From positions 148,701 to 195,412 of the forward strand of contig PMOL01000011.1 of NCBI GenBank assembly GCA_003162415.1: 46,712 nt of DNA, in the 5' to 3' direction. The notes below the pieces were generated by a model. That model was not told the origin of the DNA and made no database searches. It saw only the letters and a program-made list of their open reading frames with translations. Source of the DNA: Candidatus Dormiibacterota bacterium (GTDB lineage: Bacteria > Chloroflexota > Dormibacteria > Aeolococcales > Aeolococcaceae). Made by a program: the position numbers and the translations under genes. Positions 7,190 through 15,538 of this stretch are shown here, one piece after another (position 1 is the stretch's first letter; the number at the start of each line of letters is the position of its first letter).

Positions 7190-8910
7190 GCCGGGACCTC
7201 CACCAACGTATGACGATCCGCGAGCTCGGTGATGCCCTGGCGTCTGCACCAGTCGCCGAAGCCCTCGCCGGGAAGCTGCGTGCGCGCGTACTCGTAGAGC
7301 GGGCCGCGCAGCAGGTGCGGGATCTCTTCGAGCTTGACGTTGTGCATGTAGAGCTCGCTGAGACGCGTGCCCTCGAAATCGCCGCCGAGGAACACGTCGT
7401 ACTTGCCGAGGGTGGTTCCGACGAATCCGACGTCCCCGAGGTACGGCCGCGTGCACCCGTTGGGGCAGCCGGTCATCCGGTAGCTGATGCGCGCATCCTC
7501 GACGCCCGCATCGCGTTGCACCAGTGCGATCTCGCGAATCAATACCGGCATCGCCCGTTCCGACTCCGCGACGGCGAGCCCGCAGGTCGGGTACGCAGGG
7601 CAGGCCATCGAATGCCTGATCGCGTTCGGCACCGATTCCGTGCGTGCCACGCCGAACTTATCGAGGATCGCCATGAAGACGTTGCGATTCCTGCTGGTGA
7701 GATTGGTGAACAGGAGGTTCTGCTGCGGTGTGAGGCGGAGTTCCGGACGCAGGGTCTCGACGATCTCGCGGAGCGCGCTGCGCAAACCGCTGCTCTCGGT
7801 GTCGTGGATGCGTCCGTTCTCGACGAAGAGCCCGTAGCAATACGTGCCATCGCCCTGCTCGTGCCAGCCGAGGTGGTCCTCGGCGGATATCCACTGCAGG
7901 CGCCGTGACGGCTCGAGCGCAAAGGGCACACGGGACGCAACCTCGCTGCGGAACCAGTCGATCCCCCGATCGGCGATCAGGTACTTCAGGCGTGCGTGAC
8001 GTCGATCGCTCCGATCTCCGAAATCGCTCTGGACCGCGACCACGGCGCGCGCTGCCTCGACCACGTGCTGCGGTTGCACGTACGCGAGCGGTTGTGCGAC
8101 TGCCGGCCAGGTGTTCGGCTTGTTGGCAGTGCGGCCGAGACCTCCGCCCGCCAGCAGATCGAACCCCGCAAGGGTGCCGTCGCTGTTTGCATGGGCCACC
8201 AGTCCGAGGTCGTTCGCATAGATGTCGACGCAGTTGTCACCCTCGATGGCGATCGCGGTCTTGAACTTGCGCGGTAGGTAGCGTTCACCGTAGAGCGTGT
8301 CCGGAGGATCCGGCTGATTCGATGCGGCAAGCTCGCCGTCGAGCCAGATCTCGCTGTACGCGCCCGTGGTCGGGGTGAGCCCGGTGACGAGCGAGGCCAG
8401 GGTCTCGTTGATCTCGCTGTGCAGGCGGTCATGCCAGGGCGCCGGGCAGCACATGATGTTGCGCTCCTGGTCACCGCAACCGCCAAGCGTGGTGAGCAGC
8501 GACTCGTTGATGGCGCGAATCGCCTTCTTGAGGTCGCCCTTGAGGACACCGTGCAACTGCAGGTCCTGGCGGGTCGTGATGCGCAGCGTGTCGTTGCCCC
8601 ATGCGCCGGCGATGCGATCGTGAGCGAGATACGCATCGGGGGTCACGATTCCACCCGGGATCCGGGTGCGGATCATCATCATATGGTGCTTGTCGAGGCC
8701 GAGCTTGCGGGCCTCCTTGCGGAGGTCGCGGTCGTCCTGCTGATAGACACCGTGGAACTTGAGGATCACCTCGGCGTCGTCGCTGAAGACGCGTGTGTCC
8801 TCGAGCAACTCGTCGCTCAGGGTTCCGCGCAGACGGTTGCTCCGCGCCTTGACCTGCTCAGCACCCGACATCTGGGTGACGTCGGCGGCGCAACCGCACG
8901 TATCGCACAT
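7186..8910 (-). CDS. cysI: Assimilatory sulfite reductase, siroheme/[4Fe-4S] hemoprotein
   Basis: The 574-residue enzyme reduces sulfite to sulfide. The cluster/siroheme cysteines are C437 and C443 (CPAYPTCGLA) and C482 and C486 (TGCPNGCTRPY); the CPNGCTRPY form favours sulfite over nitrite reductase. The substrate/siroheme basic region includes RTRIPGG and TTRQDLQLHGVLKGDLKKA. The ATG at 8910 is preferred: it has TGGGAGA at 8921-8926, while the longer reading needs a TTG at 8946. The resulting N-terminus, MCDTCGCAAD, has three Cys codons in the first seven and is unusual. A later Met (MSGAEQ, residue 15) is a less likely start. The operon is preceded by a long structured leader. Confidence 0.9.
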   Translation of the reverse strand: MCDTCGCAADVTQMSGAEQVKARSNRLRGTLSDELLEDTRVFSDDAEVILKFHGVYQQDDRDLRKEARKLGLDKHHMMMIRTRIPGGIVTPDAYLAHDRIAGAWGNDTLRITTRQDLQLHGVLKGDLKKAIRAINESLLTTLGGCGDQERNIMCCPAPWHDRLHSEINETLASLVTGLTPTTGAYSEIWLDGELAASNQPDPPDTLYGERYLPRKFKTAIAIEGDNCVDIYANDLGLVAHANSDGTLAGFDLLAGGGLGRTANKPNTWPAVAQPLAYVQPQHVVEAARAVVAVQSDFGDRSDRRHARLKYLIADRGIDWFRSEVASRVPFALEPSRRLQWISAEDHLGWHEQGDGTYCYGLFVENGRIHDTESSGLRSALREIVETLRPELRLTPQQNLLFTNLTSRNRNVFMAILDKFGVARTESVPNAIRHSMACPAYPTCGLAVAESERAMPVLIREIALVQRDAGVEDARISYRMTGCPNGCTRPYLGDVGFVGTTLGKYDVFLGGDFEGTRLSELYMHNVKLEEIPHLLRGPLYEYARTQLPGEGFGDWCRRQGITELADRHTLVEVPA

Positions 8911-8912
8911 GA

Positions 8913-8966
8913 TCAGACGGTCTCCCAGTCTGCGGACGGTGGGCAACGGCGTGGTGTGCCGGGCAT
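8913..8966 (-). CDS. Possible second upstream ORF (17 aa) coupled to cysI
   Basis: An ATG at 8966 opens a 17-codon ORF (MPGTPRRCPPSADWETV) with one Cys codon. Its TGA is followed after 2 nt by the cysI ATG (TGATCATG), so ribosomes ending here could reinitiate at cysI. No Shine-Dalgarno precedes it. It may be chance; the close coupling and position are the only evidence. Confidence 0.25.
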   Translation of the reverse strand: MPGTPRRCPPSADWETV

Positions 8967-9093
8967 TGGTGTTGTGTCTTGACCTGTGGTCACGCGCGCG
9001 GGCTGTCGCGCATGGATGGTTTGCAGTTGTCTCGGTGCGGCATCCGTGCCGCGGCGTATCGGCGAGGCACCAACCGTGCCTCAGCGCGAAGTG

Positions 9094-9183
9094 CTAGCCG
9101 CTACAGCGTGCGATGCCCGAGCGGATGCGTCCCCAGTCGAGCCAGAAGCGCCGGGTGAGCGTAGGACGATCCGCGCCGTTCAT
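9094..9183 (-). CDS. Putative leader peptide (29 aa) upstream of cysI
   Basis: An ATG 10 nt downstream of the TAGGAT -10 box opens a 29-codon ORF with no Shine-Dalgarno, the geometry of a leaderless message. The C-terminal part reads RRFWLDWGRIRSGIARC, with Cys27 two codons before the stop. From memory, short peptides with an RRxxxDxGRxxSxI.xC pattern are annotated as putative leader peptides before sulfur genes in actinobacteria, and leaderless Cys-rich ORFs act as cysteine-responsive attenuators in mycobacteria. A similar role here is inference. The ORF overlaps both strands of the first leader stem, so ribosome position would change the fold. Confidence 0.5.
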   Translation of the reverse strand: MNGADRPTLTRRFWLDWGRIRSGIARCSG

Positions 9184-9193
9184 CTGACAGCAC

Positions 9194-9223
9194 ATCCTAC
9201 GGAATCCCCATCGCTCTAGTCAA
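9194..9223 (-). promoter_or_regulatory. Promoter of the sulfur-assimilation operon
   Basis: TTGACT (9218-9223) and TAGGAT (9194-9199) are separated by 18 nt on the minus strand. The same architecture (TTGACG-18-TAGGCT) precedes the lysine operon. The predicted transcript start, near 9187, lies 4 nt before the ATG of a short leader ORF and about 275 nt before cysI. Confidence 0.62.
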
Positions 9224-9232
9224 CTTTCGTAT

Positions 9233-9571
9233 TCAGGTCCTGCCATTCGAGACGTCATCGACCTCGGTGAAGAAGCAGGTCCGCTCCCCGGTGTGGCACG
9301 CCGGACCATCCGCGTGCACCTGCAGCAACACAGCATCGCCGTCGCAGTCGATGCGAACTGCACGCAAATGCATGGTGTTCCCACTGGTCTCACCCTTCTC
9401 CCATAGCTGCTGTCTCGACCGGCTGAAGAAGGTGGCACGGCGGGTGCGCAGTGTCGCCTCCCACGCATCGCGATTCATGTGCGCGACCATCAGCACCTCC
9501 GACGTGTTCGCGTCCTGCACCACGGCGGTGATCAGCCCGTCATCGCCGAACCGCGGTTGCAACTCGCTCAC
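9233..9571 (-). CDS. hisI: Phosphoribosyl-AMP cyclohydrolase
   Basis: This 112-residue enzyme catalyses the third step of histidine synthesis, opening the adenine ring of PR-AMP. The acidic metal motif [11 protein letters not shown] and the zinc cysteines in ACHTGERTC are present, as are [19 protein letters not shown] and the [11 protein letters not shown] region. Length is normal for a stand-alone HisI; no HisE pyrophosphatase domain is fused, and no hisE lies in the window. It is the last gene of the his operon and overlaps hisF by 4 nt. The leader region of the sulfur operon begins immediately downstream. Confidence 0.95.
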   Translation of the reverse strand: MSELQPRFGDDGLITAVVQDANTSEVLMVAHMNRDAWEATLRTRRATFFSRSRQQLWEKGETSGNTMHLRAVRIDCDGDAVLLQVHADGPACHTGERTCFFTEVDDVSNGRT

Positions 9572-10326
9572 AGACGAACGTCCACGCCGTGCTCGCGCAG
9601 GTACCGCTTCGTTTCCGGGACGGGATGCGCATCGAAATGGAAGATCGACGCGGCCAGGGCGGCGGCTGCACCCCCCTCGGTGAGAACGCTCCGGAGATGC
9701 TCGGGGTTGCCCGCTCCACCGCTTGCGATGACCGGCACATCAACGGCGGCCACCACAGCCGCGGTCAGGTCCAGGTCGTACCCGTTCTTGGTTCCGTCCC
9801 GGTCCATCGACGTCAGCAGGATCTCGCCTGCCCCGCGGTCGGCGGCTTCGCGCGCCCAATCGGTGGCGGCGCGCCCCGCTACGCGCCGGCCGCCGTGCGA
9901 ATAGACGTCGTGGCCGCTCCCGGTTCGACGCGCGTCGATGGCGATGACCACGCACTGGCAGCCGAATCGATCCGCGGCTCGCTCGATGAGCGACGGGTCG
10001 TCCAGCGCCGCGGTGTTGATCGATACCTTGTCGGCACCGGCTCGGAGGAGCACGTCGATGTCCGCGATGCTCCGTATGCCGCCCCCGACGGTGAGCGGGA
10101 TGAACACGCGGTCGGCGGTGCGCCGCACGGCGTCGAGCAGGATGGCGCGACCATCGCTCGACGCCGTGATGTCGAGAAACACAAGCTCATCCGCCCCGTC
10201 CTGATCGTACCGAGCCGCGAGCTCCGCGGGGTCGCCGGCATCGCGGAGGTCGACGAACGCCACTCCTTTCATCACCCTGCCGGCGATAACATCGAGGCAC
10301 GGGATGACACGCTTGGCCAGGGTCAT
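9568..10326 (-). CDS. hisF: Imidazole glycerol phosphate synthase, cyclase subunit
   Basis: A 252-residue (beta/alpha)8 barrel that closes the imidazole ring using ammonia from HisH. Catalytic aspartates are Asp12 ([13 protein letters not shown]) and Asp131 ([11 protein letters not shown]). The phosphate-binding loops TVGGGIRS and [11 protein letters not shown] are intact. It overlaps hisA and hisI by 4 nt each, so translation is coupled. The paralogous barrel hisA is directly upstream, the usual arrangement. Confidence 0.96.
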   Translation of the reverse strand: MTLAKRVIPCLDVIAGRVMKGVAFVDLRDAGDPAELAARYDQDGADELVFLDITASSDGRAILLDAVRRTADRVFIPLTVGGGIRSIADIDVLLRAGADKVSINTAALDDPSLIERAADRFGCQCVVIAIDARRTGSGHDVYSHGGRRVAGRAATDWAREAADRGAGEILLTSMDRDGTKNGYDLDLTAAVVAAVDVPVIASGGAGNPEHLRSVLTEGGAAAALAASIFHFDAHPVPETKRYLREHGVDVRL

Positions 10327-11057
10327 CCGCTCACGTCCCTGACCGCCTGGATCGCGTCCGCGAGGTCGACCCGACCTTCATACAGTGCCTTCCCCACGAC
10401 CACCCCGGAGGCGCCGGCCGCGGCACAGGCTGTGATGTCATCGATGCTGCGGATGCCGCCGGATGCGATCACCGGTCCGCCATACAGCTCGCGACACGTC
10501 CGCACGCCATCCAGGTCGGGGCCTGCGAGGAGCCCGTCGCGCGTCGTATCCGTGTAGACGACGCCCGCAGCGCGCCAGGTGCGCCAGGCGCGGAGCAACT
10601 CCGCGGCGCTCGACCCGTCCTCGGTCCAGCCCTCAACCCTCGCCACCCCGGCGCGAACGTCGAGGCCGAGCAGGACCCGGCCTTCCGCCGCAACGCAGAT
10701 CGCCTGGGCGAGGGCGGCGTCGCGCGCCGCCACGCTTCCCAGGATCACCAGCGAGACGCCGGTATCGAGCCATCGTGAGGCGGTATCGATATCGCGAATG
10801 CCGCCACCGACCTGCACCGCGCACCCGGCGGCGACGCACGTCGCAACCATGCGCGTGACGGCGTCAACGCTCTCGCGCGCGGGGAAGCCCCGAGCCGCGT
10901 CGAGGTCGACGACGTGCAGGCGGGCCACGCCGGCGTCGATGAAGCGCCTCGCTGCGACCACCGGATCATCCGCATAGACGGTCGCGCTGGCGTGCTCACC
11001 TCGCCGGAGACGCACGCACCGGCCCCCCTGCACGTCAACGGCAGGGATCACATCCAT
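10323..11057 (-). CDS. hisA: ProFAR isomerase
   Basis: A 244-residue (beta/alpha)8 barrel performing the Amadori rearrangement of ProFAR to PRFAR. Asp8 ([15 protein letters not shown]) and Asp133 (LLGLDVRAG) correspond to the catalytic pair, and VQVGGGIRD and VIASGGIRS bind phosphate. In actinobacteria the equivalent protein (PriA) also serves tryptophan synthesis as TrpF; nothing in this sequence decides that. It begins 3 nt after the hisH stop. Confidence 0.95.
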   Translation of the reverse strand: MDVIPAVDVQGGRCVRLRRGEHASATVYADDPVVAARRFIDAGVARLHVVDLDAARGFPARESVDAVTRMVATCVAAGCAVQVGGGIRDIDTASRWLDTGVSLVILGSVAARDAALAQAICVAAEGRVLLGLDVRAGVARVEGWTEDGSSAAELLRAWRTWRAAGVVYTDTTRDGLLAGPDLDGVRTCRELYGGPVIASGGIRSIDDITACAAAGASGVVVGKALYEGRVDLADAIQAVRDVSG

Positions 11058-11060
11058 GCG

Positions 11061-11705
11061 TCATCCGGCACGCTGAGCCGGGACGCGAACCTCGCACCGT
11101 GCAACGAAGTTCGCGTATACGCGCAACCCGGCCGCGCCGCTCTTCTCCGGGTGGAACTGGGTCCCCATGACCATGCCTCGCTCGACGGCGGCGGCCAGAT
11201 CGCCACCGTAGTCGGTCACCGCCACCGTGTCACCCGGCTCGGGGACCGCCGCATACGAGTGGACGAAATACATGTATGAACCCGACACGATGCCCTCGAG
11301 GAGTGCAGACGCGCGGAGCGTTGTGACGGTGTTCCAGCCCATGTGCGGCACCTTCAACCCTGGGGCCGGCGCCAGCTTCACGACACGTCCACGGAGGAGC
11401 GCGAGGCCCTCGCCACCCAATCCCTCATCGCTGCTCTCGAAGAGCAGTTGGTGGCCGAGGCAGATGCCGAGCACCGGGCGCTCATTTCGGGCCACCTCAC
11501 GCACCGCGTCGGCGAGGCCGGTGTCACGCAGCGCGCGGGCCGCGACTGCGAACGCGCCGACTCCCGGAAGGATCACGCCGTCGCAGGCGGCGATCGTCGA
11601 CGGATCGCCGCTGATCACGGGCTCCGCTCCGGCGACACGGAGCGCTCGCTCGACGCTACGCAGGTTGCCGACGCCGTAATCGCATACCCCGACCCGTGTG
11701 CTCAC
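11061..11705 (-). CDS. hisH: Imidazole glycerol phosphate synthase, glutamine amidotransferase subunit
   Basis: This 214-residue class I amidotransferase feeds ammonia to HisF. The triad is Cys82 (LGICLGHQLLFE), His185 and Glu187 (GTQFHPEKSG). The N-terminus VGVCDYGVGNL and the ILPGVGAF oxyanion-region block are typical. The GTG at 11705 overlaps the hisB stop (GTGA) and gives the normal family length; the longer in-frame reading would run into hisB and is rejected. Confidence 0.95.
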   Translation of the reverse strand: MSTRVGVCDYGVGNLRSVERALRVAGAEPVISGDPSTIAACDGVILPGVGAFAVAARALRDTGLADAVREVARNERPVLGICLGHQLLFESSDEGLGGEGLALLRGRVVKLAPAPGLKVPHMGWNTVTTLRASALLEGIVSGSYMYFVHSYAAVPEPGDTVAVTDYGGDLAAAVERGMVMGTQFHPEKSGAAGLRVYANFVARCEVRVPAQRAG

Positions 11706-12292
11706 AGCGTCCCCTTCGTCGATGGCACGCCACCACCGATGACGCGGAAAGCGTCGCGCGTGGCGAGGCCGAGCGCCTTGAAGGCGGCCTCGGCGATGTG
11801 ATGGGGGTTGTCGCCGCGAATGCAATCGACGTGGATGGTCGCGCCGGCCGTCTGCGCGTATCCCTTGACGAACTCCGAGATGACCTCGACGTCAAAATCG
11901 TTGATGCGGCCCCGCAGTTGGTCCATCGCGTAGACGACGTGCGGGCGGCGGCCGTAGTCGACGACACACCGCACCAGCGACTCGTCAAGCGGTGCGTGCG
12001 CGTCGCCGAAGCGCCGGATGCCGTTGCGGTCACCAAGGGCTTCGTTCACGGCTCCTCCGAGCACGAGGCCGACATCCTCGACCAGGTGGTGAGCGTCGAC
12101 CTCGATATCGCCGGCGCCCGCGAGCGTGACGTCCATACCGCTGTACTTGGTGAACGCCTCGATCATGTGCTTGAAGAAGGGCAGCGGCAAGGTGATCGCC
12201 GCGTTCCCGGTGCCTTCGATGATAACGGCGGCGGTGATCTGGGTCTCCCTCGTGTCCCGTCGGGATGTCCCCGTGCGCACCTGTGTGCTCAT
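11702..12292 (-). CDS. hisB: Imidazoleglycerol-phosphate dehydratase
   Basis: The 196-residue enzyme dehydrates IGP to imidazole-acetol phosphate. Manganese ligands sit in the two HHxxE motifs: DAHHLVEDVG (His68, His69, Glu72) and NPHHIAEAAFKAL. It is a stand-alone dehydratase without the fused histidinol phosphatase of E. coli HisB, so a separate phosphatase must exist elsewhere. The ATG at 12292 overlaps the hisD stop by 4 nt. Confidence 0.95.
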   Translation of the reverse strand: MSTQVRTGTSRRDTRETQITAAVIIEGTGNAAITLPLPFFKHMIEAFTKYSGMDVTLAGAGDIEVDAHHLVEDVGLVLGGAVNEALGDRNGIRRFGDAHAPLDESLVRCVVDYGRRPHVVYAMDQLRGRINDFDVEVISEFVKGYAQTAGATIHVDCIRGDNPHHIAEAAFKALGLATRDAFRVIGGGVPSTKGTL

Positions 12293-13632
12293 GACGCTTG
12301 GCGCACGTGCATGCGCGCGCGGATGGCCCTCTCGTGCGCGGCCAGACCCTCCGCCTCCGCGAGGCGGATCGCCACCGGCGCCAGCGTGTCGAACTCCGCA
12401 TCCGAGAGGTGCACGAAGCTGGGCCATCGGACGAAGTCCATCACCGCAAGCGGTCCCCGATACCGAGCAGCGCCCTGGGTCGGCAGCGTGTGGTTGGGGC
12501 CGGCCACGTAATCGCCGATGCTGACCGGTGACATCGCTCCGACGAACACAGCACCTGCGTTGCGCACCGAGTCGCGCAGCGCCTCCGCCGCGGCCCCCTG
12601 GAGGGAGAGATGCTCGGGGGCGAACGCGGCGGCGAGTGTCCTCATCTCGTCGGCGGTCGCGCACAGCACGACCGACGCGTGCCTTCCCGCCGCCAGGCCG
12701 ATGATCTCGCGACGCGCGGCATCGCCGGCCACGTCAGCGAAGTTCGCGGCGATCGACTCCGCCAGCCCGGCGTCGTCGGTGAGACAGACCGCCCATGCAA
12801 GCGGGTCATGTTCGAGTTGCGAGACAAGGTCGGCAGCGACCATCGCCGGATCCGCACCGGCGGTGGCGATCACGACGATCTCGCTCGGTCCCGCCAGTTG
12901 ATCGATGCCGACCACGCCGAAGACCTCGTGCTTGGCAAGGGTCACAAATGCGTTGCCAGGGCCCACGATCTTGTCGACGCGCCCGATGCTCTCGGTCCCG
13001 AACGCAAGCGCTGCGATCGCCTGCGCGCCGCCCGCGGCGACCACCTCACGGATGCCAAGGAGGTGTGCGGCCGCAGCGACCAGGGGATGCACGCCGCCGG
13101 ATGGCGCCGGCGGGCTCGCGATCACGATCCGCGCGACGCCGGCGACCTGCGCGGGGATCACCGACATGAGCACGGTGCTCGGGTACGCCGCACGTCCGCC
13201 TGGGACATAGCACCCGACTCGCCCGAGCGGCTCGGGGTGCAGCCATGCCCCTCCCGCACCGCGGTCGAGCCCGTCCACCTGCAGGACATGGAATTCGCGA
13301 ATCCGCTGCGCGGCGGCAATCAGCGCATTGCGCATCGGTTGGTCGAGGGCGTCCCACGCCGCCTCCATCTCCGCCGGATCGACATGCGACGTCTCGACGT
13401 CGACCCCGTCGATCCGGTAGGTCCATTCGCGAAGCGCTGCATCGCCACCGGTTCGGATGTCGGCGATGATGTCGCGGACGGCGTCGCGGGCCCCGATGGG
13501 ACGGTGAAAGAGCTGCTCGAGCCGGTCGGCGGTCGCCGGATCGATGTCACCCGCTGAGAAGCCGTCGCGCTGGCGCTCGACGATGACAGCGCGAAACTGC
13601 GGCGGGTCGAGACGGGTGAGCTCGATGGTCAT
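12289..13632 (-). CDS. hisD: Histidinol dehydrogenase
   Basis: The 447-residue zinc enzyme carries out the last two oxidations, histidinol to histidine, with NAD. Recognisable blocks are GCYVPGGRAAYPSTVLMS, VGPGNAFVTLAKHEVFG, GIDQLAGPSEIVVIA, SQLEHDP with zinc/catalytic residues, and FAPEHLSLQ. Length matches the family. It is coupled by 4-nt overlaps to hisG upstream and hisB downstream. Confidence 0.96.
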   Translation of the reverse strand: MTIELTRLDPPQFRAVIVERQRDGFSAGDIDPATADRLEQLFHRPIGARDAVRDIIADIRTGGDAALREWTYRIDGVDVETSHVDPAEMEAAWDALDQPMRNALIAAAQRIREFHVLQVDGLDRGAGGAWLHPEPLGRVGCYVPGGRAAYPSTVLMSVIPAQVAGVARIVIASPPAPSGGVHPLVAAAAHLLGIREVVAAGGAQAIAALAFGTESIGRVDKIVGPGNAFVTLAKHEVFGVVGIDQLAGPSEIVVIATAGADPAMVAADLVSQLEHDPLAWAVCLTDDAGLAESIAANFADVAGDAARREIIGLAAGRHASVVLCATADEMRTLAAAFAPEHLSLQGAAAEALRDSVRNAGAVFVGAMSPVSIGDYVAGPNHTLPTQGAARYRGPLAVMDFVRWPSFVHLSDAEFDTLAPVAIRLAEAEGLAAHERAIRARMHVRQAS

Positions 13633-14282
13633 GCCGCTCCGGCGGTGAGGCGCGCAGCCGCCGCGCGCCGGAGCGCGACCGCCATCGCACCCACCTGCTC
13701 ATTGCGCGTCTTGAGCGCGGCGTGGTTGGCGATGAGTCGCGCGGTCGACGCCCCCGCCTCGACGATCTCGACGAGGTTGTTCGCCGCGAGCGTCCGCCCG
13801 GTCGCGGTGATGTCGAGCACGCAGTCGGCTAGGCCGGTCAGGGGCGCCAGCTCAACCGACCCGTGGAGCCGGATCACGACGACATTCAACGAACGCGCAG
13901 CGAAGAAGCGACGCGCCGACACCGGGTACTTGGTCGCGACCCGCAACGATTGCGGCCAGACGCCTTCGGCCAGTGCCGAATCGCGTGGAGCGGCGAGCAC
14001 GAGGCGGCATCGACCGAACCCGAGATCGGCTAACTCATAGCACTCGCGGCTGCTCTCCCAGAGCACGTCCTTGCCGACGATGCCGCATTCGCAACCGCCC
14101 ATCTCCACGTAGACCGGCACATCGGTCGGCCGAACCTTCACGAACACGTCATCACCGCTACGAATGCTCAGCTCCCGGTCGAACCGCGCCGGGTCGAGCC
14201 GCGCGATGCCTGCAGCCGCGAGCAGCTCACACGCATTGTCGAAGAGCGTTCCGCCGGGAAGCGCGACCCGCAGCCCCTTCAC
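13629..14282 (-). CDS. hisG: ATP phosphoribosyltransferase, short form catalytic subunit
   Basis: This 217-residue enzyme commits ATP and PRPP to histidine synthesis. It has the short HisG fold without the C-terminal regulatory ACT-like domain, and so requires HisZ, which is encoded directly upstream. Features include the N-terminal LRVALPGGTLF, VRPTDVPVYVEMGGCECGIVGKD and the PRPP-loop region DCVLDITATGRTLAANNLVE. Feedback inhibition by histidine is expected through HisZ. It overlaps hisZ and hisD by 4 nt. Confidence 0.95.
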   Translation of the reverse strand: MKGLRVALPGGTLFDNACELLAAAGIARLDPARFDRELSIRSGDDVFVKVRPTDVPVYVEMGGCECGIVGKDVLWESSRECYELADLGFGRCRLVLAAPRDSALAEGVWPQSLRVATKYPVSARRFFAARSLNVVVIRLHGSVELAPLTGLADCVLDITATGRTLAANNLVEIVEAGASTARLIANHAALKTRNEQVGAMAVALRRAAAARLTAGAA

Positions 14283-15526
14283 GACGTGCCGGCGACGAGC
14301 GCCGCCACTGCTGCGTCGACGCTGCCCTGCTCGTCCTGGCCGCGGTCCGACCAGCGAGCCCCTGAAGCGGTCACACGCACGTCACCGTCACCACCGGCGA
14401 CGAGATCGCACGCACAGGCGACACCCTGGTGGCGAAGGGCGCGCGCAAGCTCCAGCGCCTCTTCATGCGCATCGCTTTCCCAGCTCACGTGGAGCACCAC
14501 CGGTGTTGTCTGCGTGCCCGCTCGCCGGACGACGCTGTCGTGACAGCGATCGACGTGGAGCACAAAACCGGTTGCCGGAAGCGGCGTGCCGAAGCGTGAG
14601 AGCAGCGTGTCATAGCGTCCACCGGAACCGAGCGCGAAACCGGAGTCGACGCTGAAGACCTCGAAGGTCGGACCCGTGTAGTAATCCCAGTCGCGGACCG
14701 CGCCGAGGTCGAGGTGCACGCGGTCGGTGATGGCGTGCGCGTCGAGGAGATCCCAGAGTTGCGCCAGCTCCTGGAGCGCGCGATGGGGCCTCTCCCCGCG
14801 GAGTCCACCCGCGGCGGTGTCAAGGATCTCGCGCCCGCCGCGAAGCGTCGGGAACGCCAGCAGCAGGCGGCGCTCTGCATCGGCGGCGTCGGTGCCCTCC
14901 AGCGCTGCCTCGACGGCGACGAGGTCGCGACGCGCGAGCGCGGCGAGCACCTCTTCGCGAGCGGCCGCCTCGAGACCCGCTGAATCAAGCAGCCCTGGGA
15001 TGAAATCCGCGTGACCGACGTCCACCTGGATGTGCTCCACACCGCCGCGCTCGAGTGCGGCAGCCGCCAGCGCGATGCACTCTGCATCGGCGGCGAGACC
15101 ACCCGCACCGACGAGCTCGCACCCCGCCTGGAGGCTCTCGCGGCGCCGTCCCGCGTTGGGCGCCTGGTTGCGCAGGACCGATCCCGCATAGCAGAGCCGC
15201 AGAGGAAACGGGCCGTCATGCAACTGGGTTGCGACCACGCGCGCCACGCTCACGGTGCGCTCACCGACCAAGGCGAGCAGCGCCCCGTCCGAGTCCATGA
15301 AACGAAACAAGGCGGACTGCTGGGCGCCGCCGACGCCGGCCGCGATCGTGTCCAGCGGCTCGATGAGCGGCGTCACCATGAAGCCGTAGCCCCACGCCTC
15401 GAAGGTCTCGATGAACCGGTCGGCGAGCAAGCGGCGGCGCGCGGCGGGGCCGACCAGGTAGTCGTTGAATCCGTCGGCACGTCCGCGAACCGTTGCGCCG
15501 GGAGGGAGCGCGTCAAGGCCTGTCAT
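14279..15526 (-). CDS. hisZ: ATP phosphoribosyltransferase regulatory subunit
   Basis: A 415-residue HisRS-like protein that activates short HisG and binds histidine. It shows the class II synthetase-like core (GFNDYLVGPAARRRLLADRFIETFEAWGYGFMVTPLIEPLD, then LRLCYAGSVLRNQ and YYTGPTFEVFS), and its partner hisG is adjacent. The ATG at 15526 lies 6 nt after a TAGAAT box with no Shine-Dalgarno, so an internal leaderless promoter may drive hisZ onward. A true histidyl-tRNA synthetase is less likely given the context. Confidence 0.9.
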   Translation of the reverse strand: MTGLDALPPGATVRGRADGFNDYLVGPAARRRLLADRFIETFEAWGYGFMVTPLIEPLDTIAAGVGGAQQSALFRFMDSDGALLALVGERTVSVARVVATQLHDGPFPLRLCYAGSVLRNQAPNAGRRRESLQAGCELVGAGGLAADAECIALAAAALERGGVEHIQVDVGHADFIPGLLDSAGLEAAAREEVLAALARRDLVAVEAALEGTDAADAERRLLLAFPTLRGGREILDTAAGGLRGERPHRALQELAQLWDLLDAHAITDRVHLDLGAVRDWDYYTGPTFEVFSVDSGFALGSGGRYDTLLSRFGTPLPATGFVLHVDRCHDSVVRRAGTQTTPVVLHVSWESDAHEEALELARALRHQGVACACDLVAGGDGDVRVTASGARWSDRGQDEQGSVDAAVAALVAGTS

Positions 15527-15532
15527 GCGGGG

Positions 15533-15538
15533 ATTCTA
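15533..15538 (-). promoter_or_regulatory. Putative internal leaderless promoter -10 before hisZ
   Basis: TAGAAT on the minus strand lies 6 nt upstream of the hisZ ATG, inside the 27-nt gap after hisC. The spacing fits transcription starting at the start codon. No good -35 is seen. It would let hisZ-hisI be transcribed without hisC. Confidence 0.45.

Larger units (their letters stand above)
8911..9232 (-). promoter_or_regulatory. Structured leader region of the sulfur-assimilation operon
   Basis: This 322-nt gap before cysI holds no ordinary gene. After the promoter (9194-9223) the minus-strand transcript can fold into an 11-bp stem with one bulge (9164-9174 with 9121-9132), a perfect 7-bp hairpin GAGGCAC-GGTTG-GTGCCTC (9064-9082), a 6-bp GCGGCA/TGCCGC hairpin (9037-9052), and CAGAC/GTCTG (8928-8932 with 8914-8918) whose loop presents the cysI ribosome-binding site. 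Two short ORFs lie in it (9094-9183 and 8913-8966). A perfect palindrome, TGACC-ACA-GGTCA, sits at 8980-8992 and could be an operator. No match to SAM or cobalamin riboswitch consensus is visible. Confidence 0.55.

Noticed and set aside
8986..9219. 77-codon plus-strand frame between cysI and hisI
   Set aside because: No ribosome-binding site or recognisable sequence, and it is antisense to the structured cys leader.
13629..15526. hisZ as a true histidyl-tRNA synthetase
   Set aside because: Adjacent short-form hisG requires HisZ, and the gene lies inside the his operon. The synthetase-like core is shared by both.
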